Assembly (NCBI RefSeq): GCF_037154015.1
Contig: NZ_JBANRL010000001.1
Coordinates: forward strand, 2,356,001-2,420,000
Source of the DNA: Altererythrobacter aquiaggeris
GTDB taxonomy: Bacteria; Pseudomonadota; Alphaproteobacteria; Sphingomonadales; Sphingomonadaceae
Direction of reading: 5' to 3'
Length of the DNA stretch: 64,000 bases
The position numbers were made by a program, and so were the translations under genes. Position 1 is the first letter of the stretch. Every line of letters starts with the position of its first letter. Shown piece after piece: positions 1-8,604 of the stretch. The notes under the pieces are model-generated. The model searched no databases, had not been told where the DNA came from, and saw only the letters and a list, made by a program, of their open reading frames with translations.

Positions 1-452
1 CGCGTGCCGTATAGCGCCGGGCCTTCCTCATCGCCGGTGATGATGAAGCTGATCGTCCCGGCATCGGCGGGCACATCGGCTGCCGCCGCCACCATGCTGG
101 CAATCGCGCCCTTCATATCCACCGCGCCGCGTCCGAACAACAAAGCGCCGCGCCGCTCGGGTGCAAACGGCCCGCTGTGCCAATTCTTCCCCGGCGGAAC
201 CACATCGAGATGGCCAGCAAAGGCAAAGTGTCTGCAGCCGGCCGGACCGCGCCTGATTGCGAACAGGTTTTCCACCGGCCCGTCAGGCGCCTCACCCGCA
301 GTAAATCTGTGGACATCGAAGCCCAGCGGCGCAAGCATCGCCTCCAGCGCGTCAAACACCAATCCCGTCGCCGGTGTCACGCTGGGGCAGGCAATCAGCG
401 CTTCGGCAAGTTCGACGGCGCTGCGGCTGACAAGGGTGCTGGTTTCGTCCAT
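1..452 (-). CDS. dapE: succinyl-diaminopimelate desuccinylase, N-terminal 150 residues (runs off the window)
   Basis: Hydrolyses N-succinyl-LL-diaminopimelate to LL-diaminopimelate and succinate in cytosolic lysine/peptidoglycan precursor synthesis. Read from the ATG at 452, the protein opens with MDETSTLVSRSAVELAEALI and carries the M20 metallopeptidase landmarks: GHLDVVPPG (metal ligand His81 and Asp83), GRGAVDMKG (bridging Asp112) and the TGDEEGPALYGT segment (catalytic Glu142, ligand Glu143). The C-terminal half including the dimerisation domain lies outside the window, so DapE is preferred over related M20 enzymes (ArgE) on the strength of the GRGAVDMKG and DEEGPA signatures. It is divergent from the cupin gene, with about 53 bp between the starts. 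Confidence 0.93.
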   Translation of the reverse strand, partial: MDETSTLVSRSAVELAEALIACPSVTPATGLVFDALEAMLAPLGFDVHRFTAGEAPDGPVENLFAIRRGPAGCRHFAFAGHLDVVPPGKNWHSGPFAPERRGALLFGRGAVDMKGAIASMVAAAADVPADAGTISFIITGDEEGPALYGT

Positions 453-505
453 AGAGCGAGGGTTAGACCACGTTTTAGTGACGCGCCAGCCGGAGTGTAC
501 CCGTC

Positions 506-970
506 ATGCCCAAACTTGATCTTGGCAAAATCGAACAAACCAACCGGACAGGCTATCCGCCGCCGTTCGACGCGCCTGTCGCGGGCCGGCTATACCGCCG
601 CCTGGCCCCGCCATCCGGCTTGACGCAAATGGGCGCCAGCCATGTTACGCTGAGGCCCGGTGCATGGTCATCGCAGCGCCACTGGCACGCGGCGGCGGAC
701 GAGCTGGTCGTCATGCTGTCGGGCGAAGCGGTGCTGATCGATGATAGCGGCGAGACCATCATGCGCGCAGGCGATATTGCCGCCTTCCCGAAAGGCGAGG
801 CGAACGGACACCATCTGGTCAACCGCAGCGCTGCAGACTGCGTGTTCGTGGCGGTGAGCGCAGGCGACAGGGATGGTAGCGGCGAATATCCCGATATCGA
901 TATGCGCTTCACTGCGGACGGTTATTTCCGCAAGGACGGGACGCGCTACGCGACGGACCGCATTCCATGA
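506..970 (+). CDS. cupin-domain protein
   Basis: A 154-residue cytosolic single-domain cupin. The first metal-binding cupin motif is visible as His59 and His61 in QRHWH followed by Glu66 in ADELVVMLSGEA; GDIAAFPKGEANGHHL supplies the second motif with His102/His103. Substrate is unknown; relatives of this size bind metal and act on or sense small molecules. No signal peptide is seen. The start ATG at 506 gives the usual N-terminal extension before the barrel. It lies about 30 bp upstream of the LysE-type exporter, so the two may be cotranscribed. Confidence 0.85.
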   Translation: MPKLDLGKIEQTNRTGYPPPFDAPVAGRLYRRLAPPSGLTQMGASHVTLRPGAWSSQRHWHAAADELVVMLSGEAVLIDDSGETIMRAGDIAAFPKGEANGHHLVNRSAADCVFVAVSAGDRDGSGEYPDIDMRFTADGYFRKDGTRYATDRIP

Positions 971-999
971 TCCGCAAAAACGTTCGTTAGAGCCCGGAT

Positions 1000-1608
1000 G
1001 TGGACTGGCTCGGTTTTGCCATCGCAGTGCTGCTGATCGAGCTGACGCCTGGACCCAATATGGCGTGGCTGGTGGCTTTGACGCTGAGCGCCGGAAAACG
1101 GCACGGGCTGGCGGCAACTGCGGGGATTGCGCTGGGTCTTGCCGGTAATGCCGCGCTGGCGGCAGCCGGGCTGGCGGCACTGTTTGCGGCGGAACCGGCG
1201 GTGGAACGCTGGATCGGTTTTGGCGGCGCGGCAATGATGGTGTGGCTGGCATGGAGCGCGTGGCAAAATTCGGCCGATACTTCGGCGGCGGTTGCCAAAT
1301 GGCAGACCCCGCGGCGCGATTTTGCCGCCGGGTTCCTGATCAACCTGTTCAATCCCAAGGCGGCTGTGTTCTATCTGGCGGTGGTGCCGCAATTTATCGA
1401 CGGAACGCAGCCCACCCTTGCGCAGGCCATAACGCTGGGGATGATCAGCGTGGCCATCGCCACCACTGTTCATCTGGTGCTGGTGCTGGGTGCCACACGC
1501 GCGCGGCCGTTCGTCGCCGATCCTGCGCGCACAAAGTTTATCCGGCGGTTTCTGGCGATCATCATGCTGGCGGTGGCCGCATGGTTTATCCGCGGCGCGC
1601 TATCCTAA
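1000..1608 (+). CDS. LysE/RhtB-family amino-acid exporter
   Basis: A 202-residue inner-membrane protein with about six hydrophobic segments. The family hallmark TPGPNM sits at residues 16-21 in the first helix, and FLINLFNPKAAVFYLAVVPQF matches the conserved central NPK segment. Such proteins export amino acids or derivatives (homoserine, threonine, lysine); the substrate cannot be told here. The start is GTG at 1000 (MDWLGFAIAVLL); an ATG two bases upstream is in another frame. Its 3' end overlaps the convergent nuclease gene by 9 bp. Confidence 0.87.
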   Translation: MDWLGFAIAVLLIELTPGPNMAWLVALTLSAGKRHGLAATAGIALGLAGNAALAAAGLAALFAAEPAVERWIGFGGAAMMVWLAWSAWQNSADTSAAVAKWQTPRRDFAAGFLINLFNPKAAVFYLAVVPQFIDGTQPTLAQAITLGMISVAIATTVHLVLVLGATRARPFVADPARTKFIRRFLAIIMLAVAAWFIRGALS

Positions 1609-2460
1609 TGCCTCGTCCAGCAATCGCGCAATTCTGAGGCCGGCCTGCGTAATGCGCTTTTGCGAGGCACCGATCTGCGCCTCGATATCGGCCAGCGTAA
1701 AAGTGGTGCGTTCGGGCAAGTCGCGGCCGCACACATTGCCGTTTTGCGGCGCATCATAGGCCGCGGGATAAATCAGATCACGCGCAAGCAGCCAGCTTTC
1801 GCGGCCCCATTCAGCAGCGTCTCCGCCCGCCAGTTCGGCACGTTCCGCAGCAGAATAACGGCGGATCAGCCCAGGCTGCGCCGAAGTGATGGCACGTTCT
1901 GCCAAAGGGCCGTCCCAGATCCAGTGCAGATTGAGCTGCGGCACCGCGCCATAATCGACCACGCGGTCATTCCCGCCGCGATCATCGTTATCGCCCGAAT
2001 GCAGCGGCATATGCACATCACCCACGAAATGGACCAGAAATGCCAACGCCTCCAGACGCCGCGCATCGGGCATCGACTTGTCACCCAATATCGCGGCTGC
2101 GCGCTCGATTTGCCCGGTTACACAGGCCCCGCCCGAACAATTCGCGCGCGGATTGAATTCTTCGCAAATCGGCGCGGTGCGGTAATGCCAGGAAGCGGTG
2201 TAACCCCAGCGCAGCCGGTCGCCGCGGATACAATCGGCCCAGCTGGAGGCTTCTTCCAGATTGCGCAACCGGCAATCAGGCGTGCCCAGTGTCGGTTCCA
2301 GCGCGATCAGCCGGTCGATTTCGCGGCGGGTTTCGGGGGTGATGTTGGCCAGCGCGATTTTTGCGGTCGTGCGGTGGCCGTAACCGCCCCAGGCCGCCGC
2401 AGGGACAGGCGCAAAAACCGCGGCAATCAGCGCGGCACAAGCAAGAATTCTACCGATCAT
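1600..2460 (-). CDS. secreted S1/P1-type zinc nuclease
   Basis: A 286-residue exported phosphodiesterase of the S1/P1 family, which cleaves single-stranded nucleic acid (and in relatives 3'-nucleotides) with three zinc ions. The signal peptide ends at AAA, leaving Trp24 as the mature N-terminus, which is required because that residue's amino group binds zinc. Other ligands are visible: GYGHR (His29), SSWADCIRG, ASWHY, LVHFVGDVHMPLHSGDNDDRG and LHWIWDG. It starts inside the stop of the upstream GST gene (4-bp overlap), so translation is probably coupled. Likely role is periplasmic or extracellular nucleic-acid scavenging. Confidence 0.93.
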   Translation of the reverse strand: MIGRILACAALIAAVFAPVPAAAWGGYGHRTTAKIALANITPETRREIDRLIALEPTLGTPDCRLRNLEEASSWADCIRGDRLRWGYTASWHYRTAPICEEFNPRANCSGGACVTGQIERAAAILGDKSMPDARRLEALAFLVHFVGDVHMPLHSGDNDDRGGNDRVVDYGAVPQLNLHWIWDGPLAERAITSAQPGLIRRYSAAERAELAGGDAAEWGRESWLLARDLIYPAAYDAPQNGNVCGRDLPERTTFTLADIEAQIGASQKRITQAGLRIARLLDEALG

Positions 2461-3122
2461 TTTGCTGAACTGTCCTCATATTGTTCGATAACCCAATCTT
2501 CGTTTTCGGCGGCCGCGATCCATTCCTGCATCCACGGATGTTCCCAGACAGCCTGCATATACGCCTCTGCAAAGCCGGGCACACCGATCCCGTAAGTCAG
2601 GAAACGGCTGACAACCGGGGCATAGAATATGTCGGCAGCGCCAAATGTGCCGAACAGATAGGGCCCGCCCTGCCCGAAACGCGCGCGCGCTTCGGCCCAC
2701 AATGTCAGAATTCGGACAATGTCGGATCTGCTTTCGTCGGTAATGTCGTCGGTGCCGATTTTCTTGCGAATATTCATCGGGCATTCTTCGCGCAGTGCGG
2801 CGTAGGATGAATGCATTTCGCATACCATTGCCCGCGCCATGCCGCGCGCCGTATCATCCTTCGGCCAGAACCGGTCGCGTCCGACCTTGTCGGACAGATA
2901 TTCCAGGATTGCGAGACTGTCCCAGATCACGGTTTCGTTGTCCCACAGCACGGGTACTTTGCCCGATGGCTGCAAATCTTCCGAATCGCGTTTCGCCTGT
3001 TCCCATTCATCGCCAAACAGATTGACGGTCAGTTCTTCGAATTGAAGCCCCGACTGTTTGATCGCCAGCCAGCCGCGCAGGCTCCAGCTCGAATAGTTCT
3101 TGTTACCGATAATCAGCTTCAT
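2457..3122 (-). CDS. glutathione S-transferase family protein
   Basis: A 221-residue cytosolic GST with an N-terminal thioredoxin-fold domain (NKNYSSWSLRGWLAI, candidate catalytic Ser11/Ser12; GKVPVLWDN with the cis-proline; DSLAILEYLSD for glutathione binding) and an all-alpha C-terminal domain. The physiological substrate is unknown. The N-terminal pattern SSWSLRGWL is typical of a proteobacterial subgroup distinct from the maleylacetoacetate isomerase found elsewhere in this window. It is the first gene of a two-gene unit with the S1/P1 nuclease, which it overlaps by 4 bp. Confidence 0.9.
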   Translation of the reverse strand: MKLIIGNKNYSSWSLRGWLAIKQSGLQFEELTVNLFGDEWEQAKRDSEDLQPSGKVPVLWDNETVIWDSLAILEYLSDKVGRDRFWPKDDTARGMARAMVCEMHSSYAALREECPMNIRKKIGTDDITDESRSDIVRILTLWAEARARFGQGGPYLFGTFGAADIFYAPVVSRFLTYGIGVPGFAEAYMQAVWEHPWMQEWIAAAENEDWVIEQYEDSSAK

Positions 3123-3229
3123 GGGAGAGCACCTTTACCCTTTGCAAATCGGCTAGCCGTTCAGCATCGCCAAGTCGAGTATGAACAGCTATACGGCGAT
3201 TGATTGACCAGAACTGCCGGATAGACCGC

Positions 3230-3649
3230 ATGACCATTCCCCCGTTTCATCTCGCCTTTCCGGTTGGTGACCTTGCCGCCGCGCGCATATTCTACGGATA
3301 GGTGATGGGCTGTGCGGAGGGGCGCAGCAGCGACGAGTGGATCGATTTCGATTTCTTCGGCCACCAGATCGTTGCGCATCTGGCCCCCGCCAGCGCGGAT
3401 ACGGTGCATAGCAATCCGGTGGACGGTCATGACGTTCCGGTGCCGCATTTCGGTGTCGTGCTGGATCTGGACAGCTGGCAAACGCTGGCGGACCGGCTCG
3501 CAAAAGCCGGCACCCAATTCGTGATTCCGCCGCACATCCGGTTTGCCGGGCAGCCCGGCGAACAGGCGACCATGTTCTTTCGCGATCCATCGGGTAATGC
3601 GCTGGAGATCAAGGCATTTGCCGACCGGACCCAATTATTCGCCAGATAG
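3230..3649 (+). pseudogene. VOC/glyoxalase-family protein interrupted by an in-frame TAG
   Basis: From the ATG at 3230 the frame reads MTIPPFHLAFPVGDLAAARI then FYG, then TAG at 3299-3301 (codon 24), then continues in the same frame as a convincing VOC-fold protein ([40 protein letters not shown]) to 3649. In relatives the position after FYG is normally a Glu or Asp codon, so one GAG-to-TAG change would explain the break. A GTG and an ATG directly follow the stop (3302, 3305), so a 115-residue protein missing the first beta-alpha unit could be made by reinitiation. With the first metal-ligand strand lost, glyoxalase-type activity is unlikely. Sequencing error is the main alternative. Confidence 0.8.
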
Positions 3650-3667
3650 GCCAAGCAGGGAAACAGC

Positions 3668-4345
3668 ATGACATTCGACGAAGTGATTATGGGCCGCCGT
3701 TCGATCCGCGGTTACAAGCCCGATCCGGTCCCCAAAGAATTGATCAACGAGATCGTCGGCCTTGCCATGCGCGCACCATCATCGATGAACACGCAGCCGT
3801 ATAATTTCTATGTTATTTCGGGTGAGCCGCTCGACCGGATCCGCGCGGGCAACAGCGAAAACATGCTGGCAGGCGTACCCGAAAGCCGCGAGTTCCGCAC
3901 CGGCAGAGGCGCTTTCGAAGGCGAACACCGCAAGCGGCAGGTCGATGTGGCCAAGCAGCTCTTCGGTGCAATGGGTATCGAACGCGACGACAAGGCAGCG
4001 CGGCAGGACTGGGTCATGCGCGGTTTCCGCCAGTTCGATGCGCCGGTGTGCGTGATTGTGACTTATGACAAAGTGCTGGACGGTGCCGATGATACGGTTT
4101 TCGATTGCGGCGCGGTCGCCACGGCACTGGTCAACGCGGCATGGTCACGCGGTCTGGGTACGGTGATCAACAGCCAGGGTATCATGCAATCGCCCGTGGT
4201 GCGCGAACACGCCGGTATTCCCGACGATCAGGTCATCATGAAAAGCATCGCTCTGGGCTGGCCCGAAATGAGCTTTCCTGCCAACGAAGTGATGACGCAC
4301 CGCAAACCGGTGGAGGACTCTGTGAATTTTGTGGGATTTGATTGA
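3668..4345 (+). CDS. nitroreductase-family FMN oxidoreductase
   Basis: A 225-residue cytosolic flavoprotein. FMN-binding features are GRRSIRGYKPDPVP (Arg10-Arg11-Ser12), APSSMNTQPYNFYV and the C-terminal GLGTVINSQGI / ALGWPE segment. The family reduces nitroaromatics, quinones or other electrophiles with NAD(P)H; the natural substrate is not predictable. It starts at ATG 3668, about 18 bp after the broken VOC gene, and converges on the esterase lipoprotein gene. Confidence 0.9.
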   Translation: MTFDEVIMGRRSIRGYKPDPVPKELINEIVGLAMRAPSSMNTQPYNFYVISGEPLDRIRAGNSENMLAGVPESREFRTGRGAFEGEHRKRQVDVAKQLFGAMGIERDDKAARQDWVMRGFRQFDAPVCVIVTYDKVLDGADDTVFDCGAVATALVNAAWSRGLGTVINSQGIMQSPVVREHAGIPDDQVIMKSIALGWPEMSFPANEVMTHRKPVEDSVNFVGFD

Positions 4346-4410
4346 GCGATTGCGGACCGCAGTTTCCGGTCGCGGCGCGGATTTTTCTTCGCCGCGAAAT
4401 GCAGCCGGCC

Positions 4411-5289
4411 TCAGTCCCCCGCGGTCACCCTTTCCACGAATGCCCCGATATCGTCCAGCGCGGGCGATTTGCCTCTCAGCGGTTTTGCAATCGACGTGAT
4501 GATGCCGACGTGACCGACACCTTCGTAAAATTTCACATCGGCATCGACGCCGCCCGCGCGCAGTTTTGCCGCCAATTTTTCGCTGTTGACCGGCAGAACC
4601 GTGGTATCGTCCGCTCCGCTTAGCAGGAGCGCCGCCGGGTCGCCCTTGCCCGCATAGGTAACCGGCTGGGTTTCGGCCGCCTTTGGCCAATTGCCAAACG
4701 CGGTCTGCGTTACCGGACCGTCGAATGGCAGGAAATCATAGGGGCCGGCCAGACCCACAAAACCGCGCAGCGCAGCGCGGTCATCAGCCAGAAAGCGTTC
4801 GTCGAGCGCCAGCATCGCAGCGATATACGCTCCGGCGGAATGGCCGATCACGACCACCTTGTCAGGATCGGCGCCATATTGTGCCGCGTTCACGCGCGCC
4901 CAGCGAACTGCGGAAGCGCCATCTTCGACAAAGGCGGGGTAAGTGACTTCGGGGACCAGCCGGTAATCGGGAATCACAGTCACGAAACCGCGCGCCGCAA
5001 GCGCACGGCCCACGAAATCATAGCCTTTTCGTGTGCCGCTGTTCCAGCTGCCGCCATAGAAAAACACCACAAGCGGGCGGCCATCCGCTCGTGCCGCGTC
5101 AGCCTTCGGCAAATAAACATCCAGCTTCTGGCGATCGTCCGTTCCGTAAGCGATACCTTCGGCCGCTTGCCTGGCGGTATTGTCCTTCGGCACAAATGCG
5201 TTGAATGTTTTCAGCGGCGAACACGAAGCGAGCGCCGCCGCACACATAAACAACGGTGCGGAAATACGAATGCTGGCAGTCAGTGTCAT
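4411..5289 (-). CDS. alpha/beta-hydrolase (carboxylesterase-like) lipoprotein
   Basis: A 292-residue esterase/lipase-like hydrolase. The signal sequence ends in a lipobox LASC with Cys23, so the protein is probably a lipid-anchored periplasmic or outer-membrane lipoprotein. The catalytic triad is visible as Ser151 in GHSAG, Asp227/228 in SGADDTT and His260 in VGHVG; FYGGSW (78-82) is the oxyanion-hole motif (an HGG variant). Its start lies only 16 bp after the engB stop on the same strand, so it is probably the last gene of the rpmH-rnpA-yidD-yidC-engB operon. Substrate unknown. Confidence 0.88.
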   Translation of the reverse strand: MTLTASIRISAPLFMCAAALASCSPLKTFNAFVPKDNTARQAAEGIAYGTDDRQKLDVYLPKADAARADGRPLVVFFYGGSWNSGTRKGYDFVGRALAARGFVTVIPDYRLVPEVTYPAFVEDGASAVRWARVNAAQYGADPDKVVVIGHSAGAYIAAMLALDERFLADDRAALRGFVGLAGPYDFLPFDGPVTQTAFGNWPKAAETQPVTYAGKGDPAALLLSGADDTTVLPVNSEKLAAKLRAGGVDADVKFYEGVGHVGIITSIAKPLRGKSPALDDIGAFVERVTAGD

Positions 5290-5305
5290 GTATGGAAATC
5301 CCGGA

Positions 5306-5965
5306 TCAAAGTTTGGCGTCTGCCATCACCGCAGCGCGAAGTTCCGCCAGACCCATCCCTTTTTCCGCGCTGGTTACGTGAAGTTCGGGAAATGCGGCGG
5401 AGTGTTTGCGCGCTTCGGCCAATGTCAGTTCGACTTCCCTCGCCAGTTCGCTGGCTTTCAGCTTGTCGGACTTGGTCAGCACGATGCGGTAACCTACCGC
5501 GCTTTCATCCAGCAGCGCCATCATTTCGCGGTCAACATCCTTTACCCCGCGCCGCGCATCGATCAGCAGCAAAGTGCGGTTGAGCACTTGCCTGCCGCGC
5601 AAATATGAGCGGACCAGCTTTTTCCAGTTATCGACCACTTTGGGCGGAGCCTTGGCAAAACCGTAGCCGGGCATATCCACCAGCCGGAACTGCGTGGGTT
5701 CGCCCACTTCGAAGAAATTGAGTTCCTGCGTGCGGCCCGGCGTGACCGATGCGCGCGCGATGGCGCGCCGCCCGGTGAGTGCGTTGAGCAGGGTGGATTT
5801 GCCCACATTCGACCGCCCCGCAAAGGCGATTTCGGGCGATGTGGGTTCCGGCAGAAACTTCAGCTGCGGCGCGCTGAGCAGAAACTCGACCCGGCCCGAA
5901 AACAGCCGGTCCGCCTCGCGCGCTTCGATATCCGCCTTGGGATCGCTGGAAACGGGGCCGGTCAC
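5306..5965 (-). CDS. engB: ribosome-biogenesis GTPase YihA/YsxC/EngB
   Basis: A 219-residue GTPase needed for 50S subunit assembly. G-motifs are clear: G1 GRSNVGKST (50-58), G3 DMPGYGFA (97-104), G4 TKSD (164-167). Length and order match EngB. The start is GTG at 5965, overlapping the yidC stop as GTGA, which indicates translational coupling. It follows yidC as in many alphaproteobacteria. Confidence 0.95.
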   Translation of the reverse strand: MTGPVSSDPKADIEAREADRLFSGRVEFLLSAPQLKFLPEPTSPEIAFAGRSNVGKSTLLNALTGRRAIARASVTPGRTQELNFFEVGEPTQFRLVDMPGYGFAKAPPKVVDNWKKLVRSYLRGRQVLNRTLLLIDARRGVKDVDREMMALLDESAVGYRIVLTKSDKLKASELAREVELTLAEARKHSAAFPELHVTSAEKGMGLAELRAAVMADAKL

Positions 5966-7731
5966 GTCTTTTTCTTCGTATCCCGGTCAGCCGTCAGCGC
6001 CTTGTCGGCCTTGTCCTTTTCGGCCTGCGCTTTGAGCTGCGGATGCTTGGAGTAAAGATAGCTCTGCTGCGCCAGCGTCAGAATATTCGACGTGACCCAG
6101 TAAAGCAGCAGACCCGCGGCAAATGGTGCCATGACGAACATCAATATCCACGGCATGAAGCTGAAGATTTGCTGCTGGACGGGGTCCATCGCGGTCGGGT
6201 TCAGTTTGAACGTCGCCCACATCGATATACCGAACAATACCGCCAGCACACCGATCGCAAGGAAGCTGGGCGGGGTAAACGGCAGCAGACCGAACAGGTT
6301 CAAGATCGTCGCCGGATCGGGCGCGGACAAATCCTTGATCCACAGGATGAACGGCTGATGGCGCATTTCAATCGCCAGGATCAGCACCTTGTACAGCGCA
6401 AAGAAGATCGGGATCTGCAGGAAGATCGGCAGACAGCCCGCGAGCGGATTGACGCCTTCCTTTTTGTACAGCGCCATAACTTCCTGCTGCTGCTTCTGCT
6501 TGTCGTCCTTATAGCGTTCCTGCAGTGCCTTCATCTTGGGCTGGATCGCGCGCATCGCTGCCATGCTTGCAAACTGCTTTTGCGCGATGGGGAACAGCAG
6601 GCCGCGCATCAGCAAAGTCAGCAGCATGATCGCAACACCGAAGTTACCCACCAGCGTAAACAAATGCGTCAGCAGCCACCACACCGGCCAGGCGATCATG
6701 GAGAACCAGCCCCAGTCGATCGCCTTGCCGAACAATGGCACCCCGGCGTCCTCGTAAATATCGAGCACCGCGGTTTCCTTGGCGCCGGCGAACAATTGCG
6801 TCGTGCGCGTGACCTGCCGCCCGGTTGCAATGGTTTGCGGCTGGTAAATCAGATCCGCGCGGTAGGTTTCATTGCCCAGCGGGCGGAATTCTGCAGTGGG
6901 ATCGCTGCCCGCTTCGGGAATGAGAGCGGCCATCCAGTAAATGTCCGTAAAGCCCATCCAGCGCGCGCGGCCTTCGGGCGAAAACCGGCCAGCATCATCC
7001 AGATCGTCATAATCATTGTCGAAATTTACCGCGTCGCCAAACGCGCCAATCGGGCCGGAATGGACATTCCACGTATCGCTGCTGGCGGTACGGCTGGTGC
7101 GGTTGACCAATGCGAACGGCCGCATCACAACCGGCCCCGCGCCGGTGTTGGCGACGGTTTGTCTGGCCGTAATCATGTAATCATCGTCAATCGACAGCGC
7201 GATCGTGAATATCTGTCCCGCGCCATTATCGTGGCGCAAGGTTACCGGGCTTGCAGGGGAAAGCGCAGCAGCATCTGCCTGCCACACCGTTTTGGCATCG
7301 GGCACCGCGACACCCTGTCCGACCCAGCCGAACTGGGCGAATTGCTGGGCGGGCGTGCCCTGCGGCGAGAACACGCGCACCGGGCCGCTGTCCTTGGCGA
7401 CGGTCTGGCGGTGCCGGTTGAGCACAATATCATCGATTCGCGCGCCAGCCAGATTGATCGAGCCCGCAATGCCGGGCGCAGCGATTTTGACGCGCGCCGG
7501 GGCTGCGAGCGAGGTTTCCAGATCGGCTTCTTCCAGCGCGATTTCAGCCGGATCGTTCAGGCCGCCTTCGCGGGTCCGTTTGACTGCGGCGCGCTCTGTC
7601 GGGGCGTCAACCCGCTCGACCTGCCCGACGCTGGCGGGCTGCGGATAAAAGCTGGACATGGCATAGTCCCAGCCGAACAGCAGCAATGCGGATAGCACCA
7701 CCGCGACGAGAATATTGCGCTGATTGTCCAA
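5962..7731 (-). CDS. yidC: membrane protein insertase YidC
   Basis: A 589-residue inner-membrane insertase/chaperone that inserts membrane proteins alone or with SecYEG. An N-terminal anchor (residues about 7-24, VVLSALLLFGWDYA) precedes a large periplasmic domain (roughly 60-350); the conserved insertase core follows (from GWFSMIAWPVWW through LLMRGLLFPIAQKQF, with the groove arginine) and ends in a basic tail. The only usable start is TTG at 7731: upstream in frame are GTT, AAA, GAT and then a TAA stop. MDNQRN is a familiar beginning for sphingomonad YidC, which supports the TTG. Confidence 0.96.
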   Translation of the reverse strand: MDNQRNILVAVVLSALLLFGWDYAMSSFYPQPASVGQVERVDAPTERAAVKRTREGGLNDPAEIALEEADLETSLAAPARVKIAAPGIAGSINLAGARIDDIVLNRHRQTVAKDSGPVRVFSPQGTPAQQFAQFGWVGQGVAVPDAKTVWQADAAALSPASPVTLRHDNGAGQIFTIALSIDDDYMITARQTVANTGAGPVVMRPFALVNRTSRTASSDTWNVHSGPIGAFGDAVNFDNDYDDLDDAGRFSPEGRARWMGFTDIYWMAALIPEAGSDPTAEFRPLGNETYRADLIYQPQTIATGRQVTRTTQLFAGAKETAVLDIYEDAGVPLFGKAIDWGWFSMIAWPVWWLLTHLFTLVGNFGVAIMLLTLLMRGLLFPIAQKQFASMAAMRAIQPKMKALQERYKDDKQKQQQEVMALYKKEGVNPLAGCLPIFLQIPIFFALYKVLILAIEMRHQPFILWIKDLSAPDPATILNLFGLLPFTPPSFLAIGVLAVLFGISMWATFKLNPTAMDPVQQQIFSFMPWILMFVMAPFAAGLLLYWVTSNILTLAQQSYLYSKHPQLKAQAEKDKADKALTADRDTKKKT

Positions 7732-7783
7732 AACTTTATCTTAATCCCGTAAAATTGAAATACGACAGGGGTTCATAGAGCCA

Positions 7784-7993
7784 TTACGGCACCGGATCAT
7801 ATCCGTGTCCCCCCCATGGGTGGCAGCGCAATATACGCTTACTCGCCAACCATCCACCCTTGATCGCGCCATATTTTCGCAACGCCTGCACAGCGTATTC
7901 GGAACAGGACGGGGCAAAGCGGCAAGTCGGCGGCAAAATTCGCGATGGTCCCCACTGCCATGCGCGGGCAATAAAGATAAAAAGATGTTTCAT
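7784..7993 (-). CDS. yidD: membrane protein insertion efficiency factor YidD
   Basis: A 69-residue YidD. The signature with three cysteines, [17 protein letters not shown] then [17 protein letters not shown], is fully present. YidD is a small, probably membrane-associated accessory protein acting near YidC. The ATG at 7993 overlaps the rnpA stop by 4 bp (ATGA), the standard arrangement in the rpmH-rnpA-yidD-yidC cluster. About 50 bp separate it from the TTG start of yidC. Confidence 0.94.
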   Translation of the reverse strand: MKHLFIFIARAWQWGPSRILPPTCRFAPSCSEYAVQALRKYGAIKGGWLASKRILRCHPWGGHGYDPVP

Positions 7994-8358
7994 TTTCGCC
8001 GCTTACCCGCGCCGCCGTGAAAACGCCGCGGCGGATCGCCCTTGCCGGCAGCAGCCCGCTCGAGCGCTTCCACCAGCTCGTTATCGAGCCTGGAAAAATC
8101 ACGTTCGATCCCGCCATCACGCCCGATCAGCACATGATCATGATCCGGCAGGCCCATTTGCGGCAGATGCGCGCGCAGCAATTCACGGAATCGCCGCTTC
8201 ATCCGGTTGCGGACGACTGCATTGCCGACCTTTTTGGTAATGGTTATTCCGTACCGTTTGCCCGCGCCATTATTAGGGTGCGCAAGCAGCACAAAACCGG
8301 GGCGTGCGACACGCAGTCCCCGGTTTGCAGCTAGAAAATCGGCGCGGCGCGTGAGCAC
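7990..8358 (-). CDS. rnpA: ribonuclease P protein component
   Basis: Protein subunit of RNase P, which matures tRNA 5' ends. The basic RNR signature is seen as [29 protein letters not shown]. An ATG at 8448 would give 152 residues but lies inside rpmH (another frame). I prefer GTG at 8358, giving 122 residues beginning [14 protein letters not shown], the usual RnpA length and start, 28 bp after the rpmH stop. The Shine-Dalgarno in front of this GTG is weak, so the start is less sure than the gene. It overlaps yidD by 4 bp. Confidence 0.92.
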   Translation of the reverse strand: MLTRRADFLAANRGLRVARPGFVLLAHPNNGAGKRYGITITKKVGNAVVRNRMKRRFRELLRAHLPQMGLPDHDHVLIGRDGGIERDFSRLDNELVEALERAAAGKGDPPRRFHGGAGKRRK

Positions 8359-8386
8359 CGCAATTTTCTGTGAAGTCGCGTGCGAC

Positions 8387-8521
8387 TCAGGCGCTGAGTT
8401 TTTTACGGCCACGGGCGCGGCGTGCGGCAAGAATCCGGCGGCCGCCAACAGTGGCTTTGCGCGAACGGAAACCGTGGCGGCGTTTGCGCACGAGATTGCT
8501 CGGCTGGAAAGTACGCTTCAT
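8387..8521 (-). CDS. rpmH: 50S ribosomal protein L34
   Basis: A 44-residue protein opening [20 protein letters not shown] and ending with a lysine/arginine-rich tail and SA. This is a complete bL34. A GAGG Shine-Dalgarno lies about 6 bases ahead of the ATG at 8521. It is the first gene of the rpmH-rnpA-yidD-yidC-engB operon, just downstream of the terminator of the preceding minus-strand gene. Confidence 0.97.
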   Translation of the reverse strand: MKRTFQPSNLVRKRRHGFRSRKATVGGRRILAARRARGRKKLSA

Positions 8522-8556
8522 GATAAACCTCGAAAATTCGCGGCGCCGGCTGCGCC

Positions 8557-8586
8557 AATAAAAAGGGCCCCCGTCAACAGAGGGCC
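8557..8586 (-). terminator. rho-independent terminator behind the ClpP-like gene
   Basis: On the minus strand GGCCCTC (8586-8580) pairs with GGGGGCC (8572-8566; one G-U pair) around a 7-base loop, followed by C and five T. It follows the gene ending at 8605 and separates it from rpmH. Confidence 0.75.
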
Positions 8587-8604
8587 GCCTGTATGGGCGC
8601 GCAA

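Noticed and set aside
6043-7695. 550-residue open frame antisense to yidC
   Set aside because: Same antisense artefact; no recognisable motif, and yidC is certain.
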